DNA from: Laguncularia racemosa
Lineage: Eukaryota > Streptophyta > Magnoliopsida > Myrtales > Combretaceae
Direction: 5' to 3'
Length of the DNA: 64,000 bases
Assembly: GCA_037954665.1 (NCBI GenBank)
Contig: JBBMOL010000013.1
Coordinates: forward strand, 2,232,001 to 2,296,000
In this document: positions 49,401 through 61,400 of the stretch, piece after piece
Position numbering within the stretch: position 1 is the stretch's first letter
Layout of the letters: each line of letters opens with the position of its first letter
Program-made: the position numbers and the translations under genes
The notes under the pieces: model-generated
Told to the model about the DNA's origin: nothing
What the model saw: the letters and a program-made list of their open reading frames with translations, nothing else
Database searches by the model: none

Positions 49401-52400
49401 GCAGTTACCAGAGCTGCCTTTAGTTCCTTGAATGCCATGTTGGTCTGCTCAGACCAACTAAATCCATCTTTTCTGAGTAAATCCGTGAGCGGCCTAGCTA
49501 TTTTTCCATAATCCTTGATGAACTTGCGATAGTACCCCGATAGTCCAAGGAACCCATGAAGTCCCCTAAGGGTGGTTGGTTGGGGCCATTCTTCGATGGA
49601 TCTTATCTTGGTGGGATCCATCGCTACTCCTTCCTTGGATATGATATGTCCTAAGTACTCCACCTTAGCCTGCCCAAATATGCATTTTTTTCGATTAGCA
49701 AAAAACTGCTGTTGCCTTAGAACACAAAAGACTTGCTCCAAGTGCTGCACATGTGAGTCCCAGCTCCCACTATATACCAAGATGTCATCAAAGAATACCA
49801 GGACAAATTGCCTTAAGTACGGTCGAAAATTTTCATTCATCATAGCTTGGAAAGCAGCCGGGGCATTGGTTAGACCGAAAGGCATAACCAAGAACTCGTA
49901 GTGTCCTTGATGGGTGCGGAAGGCCGTTTTGTGGATGTCCTCCTCAGCTATGCGTATCTGGTGGTATCCGGATCGAAGATCAATCCGGGAAAATACACTT
50001 ACTCCATATAACTCATCCAACAGCTCGTCAATCACGGGTATGGGGTACTTATCAGCCACCGTCACCTCATTGAAGGCCCTATAATCTACACAAAATCTCC
50101 ATGACCCATCCTTCTTTTTTACTAGAATCACCGGGCTAGAAAACGAGCTAGTGCTTGGACGGATAATCTCTGCTTCGATCATATCTCGCACCTGCTTCTC
50201 TATCTCATTCTTCTGTACAAATGCATATCGATAAGGTCTTACTGATATGGGTCCCTTCCCTTCTACTAGTGGAATTTGATGATTAATGTAGCGAATGGGA
50301 GGCAGACCTTGTGGAGATTCAAATATATCTCTATATTTCGACAACAACCCCTCTACGCATGTCTCTTGAGTGTTTTCCTCCTCTCGTGATGATGCTGCCA
50401 TCACCCACAGTACCTTACACACCTCCATGTCACCCAGCTTCTGTAAGGATTTGTAGGAAATGGGAAAGCGGCACAGTGTAAGATCTCCACATAGCAAGAA
50501 CTCTTCCATGCCCTGAGTAACCTTGATCGTCATTTTGGCCCAATTTACCTTTACTTCCCCTAAGGTTTTTAGCCAAGCTATCCCAAGAATCAAGTCTACC
50601 CCTTTCAATTCCATCACATAACAATCCACACTTGCGCAGTATTGTCCCACTTGGAGCTGCAAGTTGGAACAGAACCCACGAGACTCCACTGATCGCCCAT
50701 CCCCCAAGGTCACCTTGAAGGGTCGATCATCCGATAGTAGCAATCCCTGTTGTAAGATCCATTCCATGGATACAAAATTGAGGCTAGCACCACTGTCTAC
50801 TAGGATCACAATAGGGAACGAATCCAACATACCTTGCATTTTCATTGTATGGGGTTCATTAAAACCTTGTATTGCCAACAATGACAATGACAAAGATGTT
50901 TGAGCATCAGCCTGCTCCCCCTTTTCCCATACCTCATCACCAAGACTCTCTTCTTCTAGAACCAAAAGTTGGAACGTCTTATTTGGACAGTGATGTCCGG
51001 GGTTGAAAGGTTGATCACACTTAAAACGCAACCCTTTCGCCTTCTAGTCCAAGAATTCAGCATGGGACAATTGACGTTGGCCCAGAACCCTTCTGATCCC
51101 CTCCTTAACTCCTCCATGTCCAGCGCTCGAGGTCACCTCACCTGCTAAGGAATTGTCGTGCCTCCTCGGAAGGATAGTTCCCTCTCTCGGAGCCATACGA
51201 ATCTCCTCATTCACAGGGGCCTTGGCACCCCACAATGCTACTGGAGAGGCAATGATTCCTGAGTTGCTATTGTTCCCTTGCTGTAAATAGTGAGCCCGTG
51301 GTGCTGCTGGTCGGAAGTCAGTCCGACCTCCATTGCCCTGTTCGAGAGTCAGGAAAATGCCACAATCAAATTCCCTTTCAATCTTAACTGCCAAATCCAT
51401 GGCTCGTTCCAAGGTTATGGGGGCAAAAGTATCCACCCGCGTTTGTATTGGGTCTCGCAATCCTCCTAGAAAATACCCCAACAATTGCATTTCTGGCATT
51501 GCGGGCGCATGGGATATGAGGGACTCAAAATCCTCAATATATTGTTGAACCGTGCCTCCTTGTCTTAATTGGGATAGACTTTTGAAAAGGTTAGATGCCA
51601 ACCAGCCCCCATACCTTTTCATAATCTCCTCCTTCAAACGGGGCCAGGTCAGATCCACCTCTCTTCGCTGCAACATCCGGAACCAATGGTTGCATCGTCC
51701 CCTCATGCACATGGCAGCTAGCACTACCTTCCTATTCTCCCTCGTTTGTTGTGCGGAGAAGTACTGCTCAGCCATCAGGATCCAGTTGGAAGGATCGTCC
51801 CCATCGAATAGTGGTAGTATGAGGCGTGAGGCGTTGGAGCGGAACTCCTCGTCCACCTCTATTCTTAATTCACTTCCAATGGGCACCCCTGAATGGTTGT
51901 CCGTGGGCTGTGGATCCACCACTTGTTTGCCCTGGTTCTTAGTCATGGTCGAGCTACTTCCCGATTGCCCACCTGCCTCTTTCTGGTGCCATAAATCTTC
52001 CATTAGCTTATGGATGCGGTCCATCTTACTATGTATGGTAGTAAGTTCTCCCCCCAAGTGTTTCTATTCTTCCTCGATTGCTCCCAGCTACTGCTGCACA
52101 TTCGTGACCTCTAGATGTATCCCTTCGACATTCCTCTCCAACAGCTCCACTCAGTTGTCCATTCGTGTCATTCCTCAATGGTGAAATTCGTGACAGGCGT
52201 CTTTCGTTTCCCGGCAACGGAACCAATTTGATACGTTCTCTCAATTAAAATAGGAAATATTGCTGTAGTAATCCTTCTATGCTTTAGATTACAAACTAAA
52301 TTTCTTACAATTATACGGCTAAAGCAAAAGAAAAGAACAGCTCTCTCTCCAACGGCTGGTTCCGTCAGGCCACCTCTCTCTCACTCCTCTAACCAACTGT

Positions 52401-55400
52401 AATGATGTATGTATATTTTCCCTCCACCTCCTCTAACCAACTATATATATGATTCTTTTATTGGTCCCCCCCTTGCTATTTTCCTTCCACGTCCTACCTG
52501 CCACGGGTCCCTATTCTCTCTCCATCACGTGCCTACCATTCCAGCTCAGCTCCCTCTTCCCACCTCAGCCCCTCTTCCACTACTTGATCCGGATTGGGCC
52601 CTGTCACTCCCTTCTTTTCCCATTGTTACTCCTCCCTTTTCTCTCCCCTTTTTCCTCTGATACATCTTAATTGGCCGGCCCATATCATGGCTATTTAATA
52701 GAAAGGACCATATTGCATCTTCCAGGGAGCAGCATTGATAGATAAAAGGATTTTGTACTTGGGACCTTTATGAGGACAATTTTTCAACTTTGGCTACATA
52801 TGGGTAGGAATGGTTGATTATTCTCTGCTCTCTCTCTCTCTAAGAAGTGGAGAGAAAGTTAGCAAAGAAGTAATATATTTCATGAAACATCTAAAAGTTG
52901 CTAAGTTGTCTAATTGCACAATAGAAAGGAACTCTTCTAAAAAATAGTACATATTTAATCAGATGACATAAGTTCAAGATAATGCACAGCTAAATGCTTA
53001 GGCCAGCTTAGAGCATTAGAATTATCAGTTGCATACAGCATGCTAATGTCTCAAAATAATAAAATGTTTTTTGGGTTAATAAAATAACTTCACTAACAGA
53101 GAAAACATATACAACCGTCAATGGATGGGAAGGTTTACACAGCTACTCTTTTAAAAATAAAAGTATACAAAAACATTGTAGAAAACAAAAGTAAACTAGT
53201 CTATTGAGCCTAGCATAGGCAAGAATATGGTTGGCTAGTGACCAAGGGTGTGGAATATGATCCCCGAGATGAACTTCATTGTGGGTTCTCTAGATACAGT
53301 AAACTGAAGCAACAAATGATGCTTTCCAATAGCGAATCTTCACATGTTTTGAACTAGATGTAGCAACAAGTGCATTAGTTCCTCCTTGCTGCGGTTGAAG
53401 TAAAGTTGGACAGTCAAGGGCATCACACACTCACACCCAAACCTGAGATGAAAGCGAGCACTCAAAAAATAGACATGAATGATCTTCAGACCCATTGCAC
53501 AGAAGTAGCAAGAAGTTGCATTGACAATACCCACAAGAGCATTCTGTCTAGAGTTTGTAACTTATTTAGCCAAGCTAACCACAGGAAAAAGTGTGCCTTG
53601 CAATTGTAGTCTGGTTCCACACAACTCCATGCCTTGCAATTGACAAAATATCCCCCAGTTAGTGAAGGCTCCCACTATAAAACATCGACTTGAGTAGGAT
53701 CAGGTATAATGGTGCTATGAATATGAAGATTTCTCCATAAAATCCACCCTATAGCAAGCTCCCCAAGTCGCCAACTATAATAGAATCTTGTCATAGGACA
53801 AAATGTTCTCCCTTTTGAAGTGCCCAAGCAACATGACCATCCCCTTGATTCACATATTTACTCAATTTGGGATGGCAACCCAGCCTTCCCCTCACTATCT
53901 TCCATTTTTGTCCCAAACCCATCCCTCTCATTAAAAGAGCCCTCTTAGCTTTGCCATGTTCCCTCGTACATTTGAAAAGGCCAACTACTAACACCAATTT
54001 GCTCAAGAGAGGCTAAACCTGCCTTCAGATTATACCCACTCCTCAAGTAAACTATCCCATTGATGCCAATCACAGTACATTAAGCCTAAGTTAATCCTTC
54101 TCTGTCCACTCTAAACTCATGAACTGTGACATTTTTCCCTACCTAAATTCATGAGCCCTTCCTTTATCAGGAGGCCAACTTGGCTGTCACAACCCCCACC
54201 CAAATATTGCTAACCCTCCCCCACTCAACGTCAAACTCCATCCAAAATCATCTCCGCTAGGACTTTAGGCTTCCACAAGCTCCCTCTAGCCCTCAACCAT
54301 TCCTCCATCATCCAAGGCCATCTCTCATCAAGTTGCCTAACATTAAGGCAGCCCACTGTAACACTTCTATGAAGATTTGAGCAGATTCTTCTTACAATCC
54401 CACTCACGACACAGCCACTCCTCTAGCAACAATGCCCACCCTTTGGTGGCCGCTCTTCTTGTCGAGCTTAACCAACCTGAGTCCATTTGTCAATAAGAAC
54501 TACCCATAAATAGAGTGCCCGTGCGGCACTCAACCATCCCCTCAATTCACATATTTACTCAATTTGGGATGGCAAACCTTCATTCTGTTCCCTAAGGAGT
54601 CTAGCATTAAAAGAAGAGCTACAACTACTTATGTCATGTGAGCTATAATGGATATTTAAGGGGCCACTTGGCAACCAAAAATCTGACCATAGTGAGACAG
54701 TTAAACCATCAATAACCTTTCCATCTAAATCAATCCCTTTACCAATTTAGGATTTTCCTCCAAATCCAAGAACAAGTAGATGGAGCTTTAACATTCCAAA
54801 AGCTACAACCTTCTAGAAAAGTAGAGTGTATCTAATCAAACCATAAGCCACTCTAGTCACCCCTACAAAGGTGCCAAATAAGATTAATTTGGGCTACTTT
54901 GTTCCAAGTTTAGGAATTCCAAGGCTTCCATTCTTCCTTGGATTACAAACCATCTCCCACTCATCTTTGGTAGATATATAAGATCTCCCGATCTTAAGAA
55001 AATTTCTCAACTTTCGCTCAATTTTCACTATAACTGATATGACCCCTGTGATGTGTGTGTTGCAAATAAATAAAATGTGTGTGGGTGCTGCTGGTGAAGT
55101 GAGTTACTATAATTAAGAGTATAAATAAAGGGCAGTTTAGTAAATAAGGTTAGTGGGGACAATTCGGTAAATATGTGAAGTCTAGGCCTGAGATATATAA
55201 GGGAAACAAATTCAAGAGTGAGTTACGTCTTTTACAAAGAAAATAAGAAAGAGAGTAGATGGCTGGTTCTAGGAGAGCATCTTCCAATATGAAAGTGCTC
55301 CTAGATTGAATACCACTCAAAAGATTCTTCTTGAGGTTAAACACAATTTTCTTAGCTATTTTGCATCTCTAATTTGAATTTCTTACCCACAGTCACATCA

Positions 55401-58400
55401 ATAACAAATTTAGTGAGAGAGAAAATGAAGTGCCAAAACACTTGGATCGAAAAGAGGACCAATATAATTAGTTGCAACCAACCTGCAAAGGATAAAAATT
55501 TAGAGGTCCAAGAGGATATTCTTGCTGAGATCTTTTCTTGAAGCACTTCATGATCATTTTTCTTCAACTTGGTTGAGATGAGTAGGACTCCTACATACCA
55601 AACAAGAAGGATGCCTTTGAGCCAAGATCTCATTCTTAGCAAGGGAGTCAACATTGCAAAAGAACAAGCTATTCTTGCCCTCATTGGCTACAAGCCCTGA
55701 CATGGCTTGAAATAGGTGTAAGCCTTCACGCACTAAATGAATTGAATCTCAGTCCCCAATGGAAAAACTAGCATTTCATCTACAAAGCAAAGGCCAGTTA
55801 GCCTGTCAAATTTACATCTCTAATAATGGGAGAAATTCGGGTGGGTTGACAACTTGTAAAGAATGCCCTAGAGGATCTCCATTCCAAGAACAAACAAGCA
55901 AGGGGGTATAAGATGCACTTGTCTTAAGCCCCTTTCATGTAAGAATAAGTCCACTAGCTCTCCATTTATATTAATGGAGAAGGATGCGATGTGGATGCAT
56001 TGTTGGATGAGACAACAAAAATGAGGAAACTGCATGCATTCAAGTATTTTGAGTAAGAAACTCCAATTAATTGTGTCATAAGCTTTATAGATATCGACTT
56101 TCAAACCACATTGAGGTGGCTCCTTTCGAATATGGTATCCTGCCATCAACTCTTGGGCAAGAAAAATATCATTATCATCCGTGATCCGATGTTCAGGCAC
56201 AAAGGCTGCTTATTCTTTGCCCACAAGAGAGGCCAGTATAAATTTCATACCAGATGCAAGAACTTTTGAGATTACTCTATACAGTACATTACAACATGCA
56301 TTAGGGCTGAAATTGCTTACCTCTGACAGATTTGAAACTTTGGATACCAAAGAAATAATTGTAGCATCCACCTCTTTCAGCAAAAAACCTGAGGAAAAAA
56401 AATTCCTGTACAGCTTGCATAAGCTCCAACCCAATTAAGTCCCATGCAAGCTTTAAAGAATTTACCCATATATCCATCAAGACCCAGAGCTTTCTCATTT
56501 GCCTTAAAGAAAAAGCTGGTTTAAATTCATCATTAGAGAATGGCTTCACCAGTTCACTTACTTGAATATCATTGAGTTGCCAAGTAACGAAACTTTCAAC
56601 CACATCAAGAGATGCTTGCATTCCATGATCATGGTAGAGGTCATGAAAGTAGTTTAAAGCTCCCCGTGTACTTGCTCTTCGCCCTTAGCTTCATTACCAT
56701 CCACCTTAACAGGGCTGTGTATACCACTTCTGTTCTAATGATTTATCAAGCTTTTATGAAAATCAGAAGTATCCTTGCCACCTAGCTTCAACCACTTAAT
56801 ACAAGATTTTTGTTTGTAGAAGCACTCTTCCACAGCCCACAAAAGATAATATTCCTTGAAAGCTACACGTTCCTCAAATTTCAAAGTATCACCATTACTG
56901 AAAATGGTAGCTTAAATGGCATACAAATTAGTTTTAGCCAGCTTCACACCCATAGGTAAGTTGGAGAAAGCAGAATTATTGAGATTCTTAAGTTAGATTT
57001 TAAGAAGCTTCAATTTGGATACAACTCGGAAACATTTCGACCCATTGAAGGAGTGCTCCAAACCCTCTACAAAAATTGAAAAATTTTTCATCAGTCAAGG
57101 ATACTGTTTTCATATCAGTCCAAAAATTGAAAAATTTGGAAGGATAATGCTTTCTCTTCAGATCAAAGTCCATGGGTGCTATAGCCAAGGAGAGATCAGA
57201 TAATAAAGGCAATGAAAAGGAAGCATGAGTCCTGGGGAATCTTGTCAGCCATGGATAGTTAACAAGGACCTTATCAAGCTTACTAAGATTTGGATTAGCC
57301 ACTTAATTGTTTGACCAAGAGAAAATTACCCACAAATCTTAAATCAACCAGTTCCACTTCATCCAAGAAATTCTGGAAATCTAACATTGTAGTTGTCGTA
57401 ATCAATCTTCCTTCCTTCCATTCTGATGGGCTTTTAGTGATGTCAAAATCTCCAAGCAACAACCAAGGACAATCAACCAGTGAAGGGGCAACTGTGAGAA
57501 AGTTATCCCCCAATAGTTTCCTAGCACCATCATTGTTTGCTCCATACAAAAAAGAAACATTGTAGGAGCAATTTGCTCTTAAATTTGTAACAAGGCAATG
57601 CACAAATTATTCATGTTTAACCAATTCCACACCCTAGGTTCCCAGCAAACCAAATTTGTTTCGTTGCAAACCCATCAATGGCAAAGGACCTAATAGGTCC
57701 CACTTTTTGCTTAATTAGAGATTCATTAGCCAAGTTTACTCGTCTCCAATAAACTCATAAGAGAAATACCATGATCAGCACAACTCTTGCTTACTTTTTC
57801 AGCTTTGATGGGGTCACTGATCACTCTTATATTCGAAGAAGCTATATTCATCTGCTTATTTGAGGAGAGATGAAAGTCAAGTGAAAGCGCATTTCCTTTT
57901 AAAATGCTTCTTCTTTCTCTTTACATGGGAGCTAGAGCTGTTGCTGCTCCTAGAAGAGCTTTCTAACAGGTTTTAGCAACCAACAAAGCATCTAGCAGGG
58001 TATTCTTCATAGAATCCAACTCCACATCCTCCATGTTCTCCCATCCCTTCTCTAACTCCACCAGTAAAGACTTATCATCCTCCAAAAGATGCTCAATATT
58101 TCCGATACATGAGTTTGGAGGTTGTTAGAGATTTCATTAGAGTCAAGGTAGCACAACAGGAACATTTGCAGGTGCAACTTCCTTTAGGCCTGCTGGAATT
58201 TGATTTTGGATTGGAAGTTGCTTCACCTGCTACAGCTTTAGGAACCACCTTTAAAGGGGAAACAACCTCCTAACACACACTAAACTGCTGTGGAACTCTT
58301 GGTGTTAAGGGAGAGGGAAGGGGGTAAGAACTACTTGAGTCTACACCAACATGTTGTTGAATACCCTTCCCCCTTCTGTTTATTTGCACCCATTACCCTA

Positions 58401-61400
58401 ACACCAGACCCCTCTGTAGTGGCCCTTACATTTGCTTGAGAAGGTGATTGACACAAGTGGCTAAAAACTTTACATGTAGCACAATGTTTGGGTTACCACT
58501 GTAAATCCACAAAAACTTCGTCCAGAGAGCCATCAGCATGTTCAACCTGTACCTGACCCACTTTAGCATCAATCTCAATAAGAATGCAGGCTTGATTTGC
58601 TTGTTCATGAATAGTTAAAGTGTCTGCTTTGAGGAGGTCTCCTACACCACTTGCAATTTGGCTAAGACCCTCTTCGTTCAGAAACTCACATAGAATGTGA
58701 GATAGGAGTGTCCACATAAAAACATGAGTGGGCTGCAGCTTGTCTAGTGACATCCATCTCCTCCACTTTCGTAAGATTAATAACCTTTGAGCAAATTACC
58801 AGGTTTTTTAAAGACAGGAGTAAGGTCCTTGTCTCTAGCAAATTGAAAATAGTAAAACCCTTTATTATTTGCTAGAACACTAAGAATGTCATAATCCAGA
58901 GACCCACAAGGCAATGGACAAGACAAGGGAAAATAGCATTTTCCCACCAAGGAAATACCCTGTCAGAGTATATTCCCAATATTTTCCTCCATTCTCAACT
59001 TCAATCAGAATTTTTACTCCTGACCATACCCTGAGCAACTGGAGGAATGTATCTCAGGTTGAAGTTGTGGGAGGAGGAAGAAGAAGGTTCACATGTGTCT
59101 ACATAAGATTTAGGGCCATGGTACTGACCCAGCAATGCACCAACATAAGAGAAAGGTTGTGAAGGAGGAGCCTCAGATTCTGGTTTAACTTTCTCCAAAA
59201 CTTCATTTAGTTCCTCAAAGAGTGGTATTTCCATAAGTATGAGTACTTTCTACAGGACCTTTGGATCCATCAGCCAAGGTAAACTTAGACAAAGGAGGGT
59301 CTAATCTTTTAAAGACAGATTTCTCTTGGCCTTTGTCAGCACAATGCTCAAAATTTCCTGCTTTAGTTAAGGAAACAGGCTTTCCTTCTGCCGGATGAAA
59401 CAGGTGCTCTGCCTTTTTTCTTAACGTTGCCAAAGACCAATTCCACATTGGGAACAGCATCATCCCCATTTTGGACCTAGTTTTTGAAAAACTCTGGTGC
59501 AAAATGACTCCCTAAGATATGCCAACCACCCCTAGAAAACCTATTATAAGAGCCACCTCTCATGGCAGAGGAGAAGCCAACCCTGAAAGAACAAAGTGAA
59601 AAGCGAACAAACAGAGCAACAAAGAAACAAAAAACTGGACGGAGAAAAGAAAGGAAAATGACCTAAGAGTAGATGACTGGACCCTTAGGAAAAACTGAGG
59701 TTTTCTAGATGGAGGAGAGTGCATTTTCTCACTCTAGAAAAGACCCTGCTTAGCTAAATTAAAATCCTCAAAATAATAAATTTACAAAAGCATAAAGGAA
59801 TAGAACGTCACATTTGCAATTTGATGCACAACACATTCTAAAAATATTATACTACTAGCTGATCTGTAGGATCACACCTGGGCTCTTTAAAATCTGCTTT
59901 GAGTTTGACATGCTGTCCTCTGTCCAACGGAATCACTTTTATAACTTCACTAGCCAATACATGAGCTTCTCCAGAGCAAAATGACACAATGAGGTTGTCT
60001 TTATCTGGAACACACTGAACAAAGCCAACACTTGAATGATTTGCACCTTGCCATCCACACTTAGGATTCACAACACTTCTTTTGAATTTCACCCAGTCTC
60101 CCACTTCGTAACTAAGATCATTTTAAGAAAAAAAAAAATTCTTGTGACACAAATAGCTTATAAGGATTCAAAATCCAACATTAATGAACTCGGTTCTTAC
60201 ATTGTAGGAGAAAGATAAACCCCCCTGTTCATTAAAGCTTCCATCAGATCTTCTGAAATCCATTCTCGAGGAAGGGCCTCCAAGAAGTCACGCAGTGTCT
60301 TCCCACTGGCATCAAACCAGCAGACAATAAATATCATTAAGGACTTGAGAGGAAGAAACATATACAGGATTTGTGACAATTTGACAAAATGAGAAAAGCT
60401 TAAAAATTCCAAACAAGTGAAAAAATAAATAAATAAATAAAACAATTATATCCCCAAAAAAATTAATAAACATATAGACAAAAAGGAATTGTCAAAATGA
60501 GATTGGAAATTCTTTTTTTTTTTTAAGTGAGATCTAAAATGTTAAAAACTGCCAAATAAGCACATGCCTTTGATTTCTAGCTTCAACAGCGGCCTCTGGA
60601 CTCCTCAGCATAACAATGAGCCAGTCAAGATTTTCTCGAATTGTTTTTGCATATTCAGCAGCTATATGAAATGCATTGTCACCTTCATCATCCTAAAGCA
60701 ACCAAAATTTGATAAGATTAAAATGGTGAGCCAATAGACTTACTACACAGATTAAAGAAACTGTATACAAGAGTTACCAGTATTTATTACTTAATTTTGG
60801 AGCTACTAAGATGTGATAGCAAGGCGATTTTAATGAAAATAATACCCAAGGGTCATAAACTATAGAATCAGAAAGGACATCGCCAATCTAGTTATACGTC
60901 CTAGAGAAAATATATATTTGATGATGCTAGACATTCTTCTAAAAGCCGATATTCCCACCTTATAATATAGAATTTCAAAGTTGCATTTGTTCAATACAAA
61001 TGTGCAATTGTCATTTTATAATATTACACAAACCTTGTAAAAAACTCAACTAGCAGAAAGAATCAATGTACACTCAATAGTTCTAGGTGAATCTATGTTT
61101 CTTTTTATTTTTTAAACTCTGGGCAGCTGGGAAAGGCAGGACCATTGCACCCATACTCCCTGCCAACCCCCAAGGAAAGCTAACCGGGCTGCATAGTCAG
61201 CCTCCAAAGTTCAGTGCAATTTCAGCATAGCAAAAAACCAAACCTAGACCTCAACAAGCCAATCATTGGTCTCCTCCACATCTTCGCTAAGACAACTTAT
61301 AATTTCTTACTAATTACATAAAACATAATTTCACTAGTTGTATTGATATTAAGTAAAGAGATTCTCTCATGTGGTCTAGAAAACTGAAAGGACTTGATCT

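Larger units (their letters stand above)
47063..52687 (-). mobile_element. Ty3-gypsy chromovirus inside KEG intron
   Basis: A 5.6-kb LTR retrotransposon with LTRs of 458-459 bp (47063-47520, 52229-52687), both ending TGAT...ATCA, and a tggct duplication on both sides. Minus-strand order: primer site, gag, protease, RT, RNase H, integrase, chromodomain-like C-terminus, polypurine tract. The frames are nearly complete, with only a handful of nonsense changes, suggesting a younger insertion than the Athila element. It lies in the same orientation as KEG, so its polyadenylation signals would act on the KEG transcript. Confidence 0.95.
53064..59766 (-). mobile_element. LINE-3: full-length L1-type LINE inside KEG intron
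   Basis: A minus-strand LINE of the LINE-1 lineage, 6.7 kb, with exact 14-bp target duplications. The A tail appears as tttttt at 53067-53072. Minus-strand order: 5' UTR (agtgagaaaatgcactctcc), ORF1, endonuclease, RT, C-terminal zinc region. It is longer than LINE-1 by about 1 kb, partly because of a roughly 700-bp segment between 43-bp direct repeats (53836-53878 and 54533-54575). It carries many stops and frameshifts and is inactive. Confidence 0.9.

Noticed and set aside
51552..52184. 210-codon open frame on the plus strand
   Set aside because: It is antisense to the chromovirus gag, whose frame has clear family blocks; a shadow.
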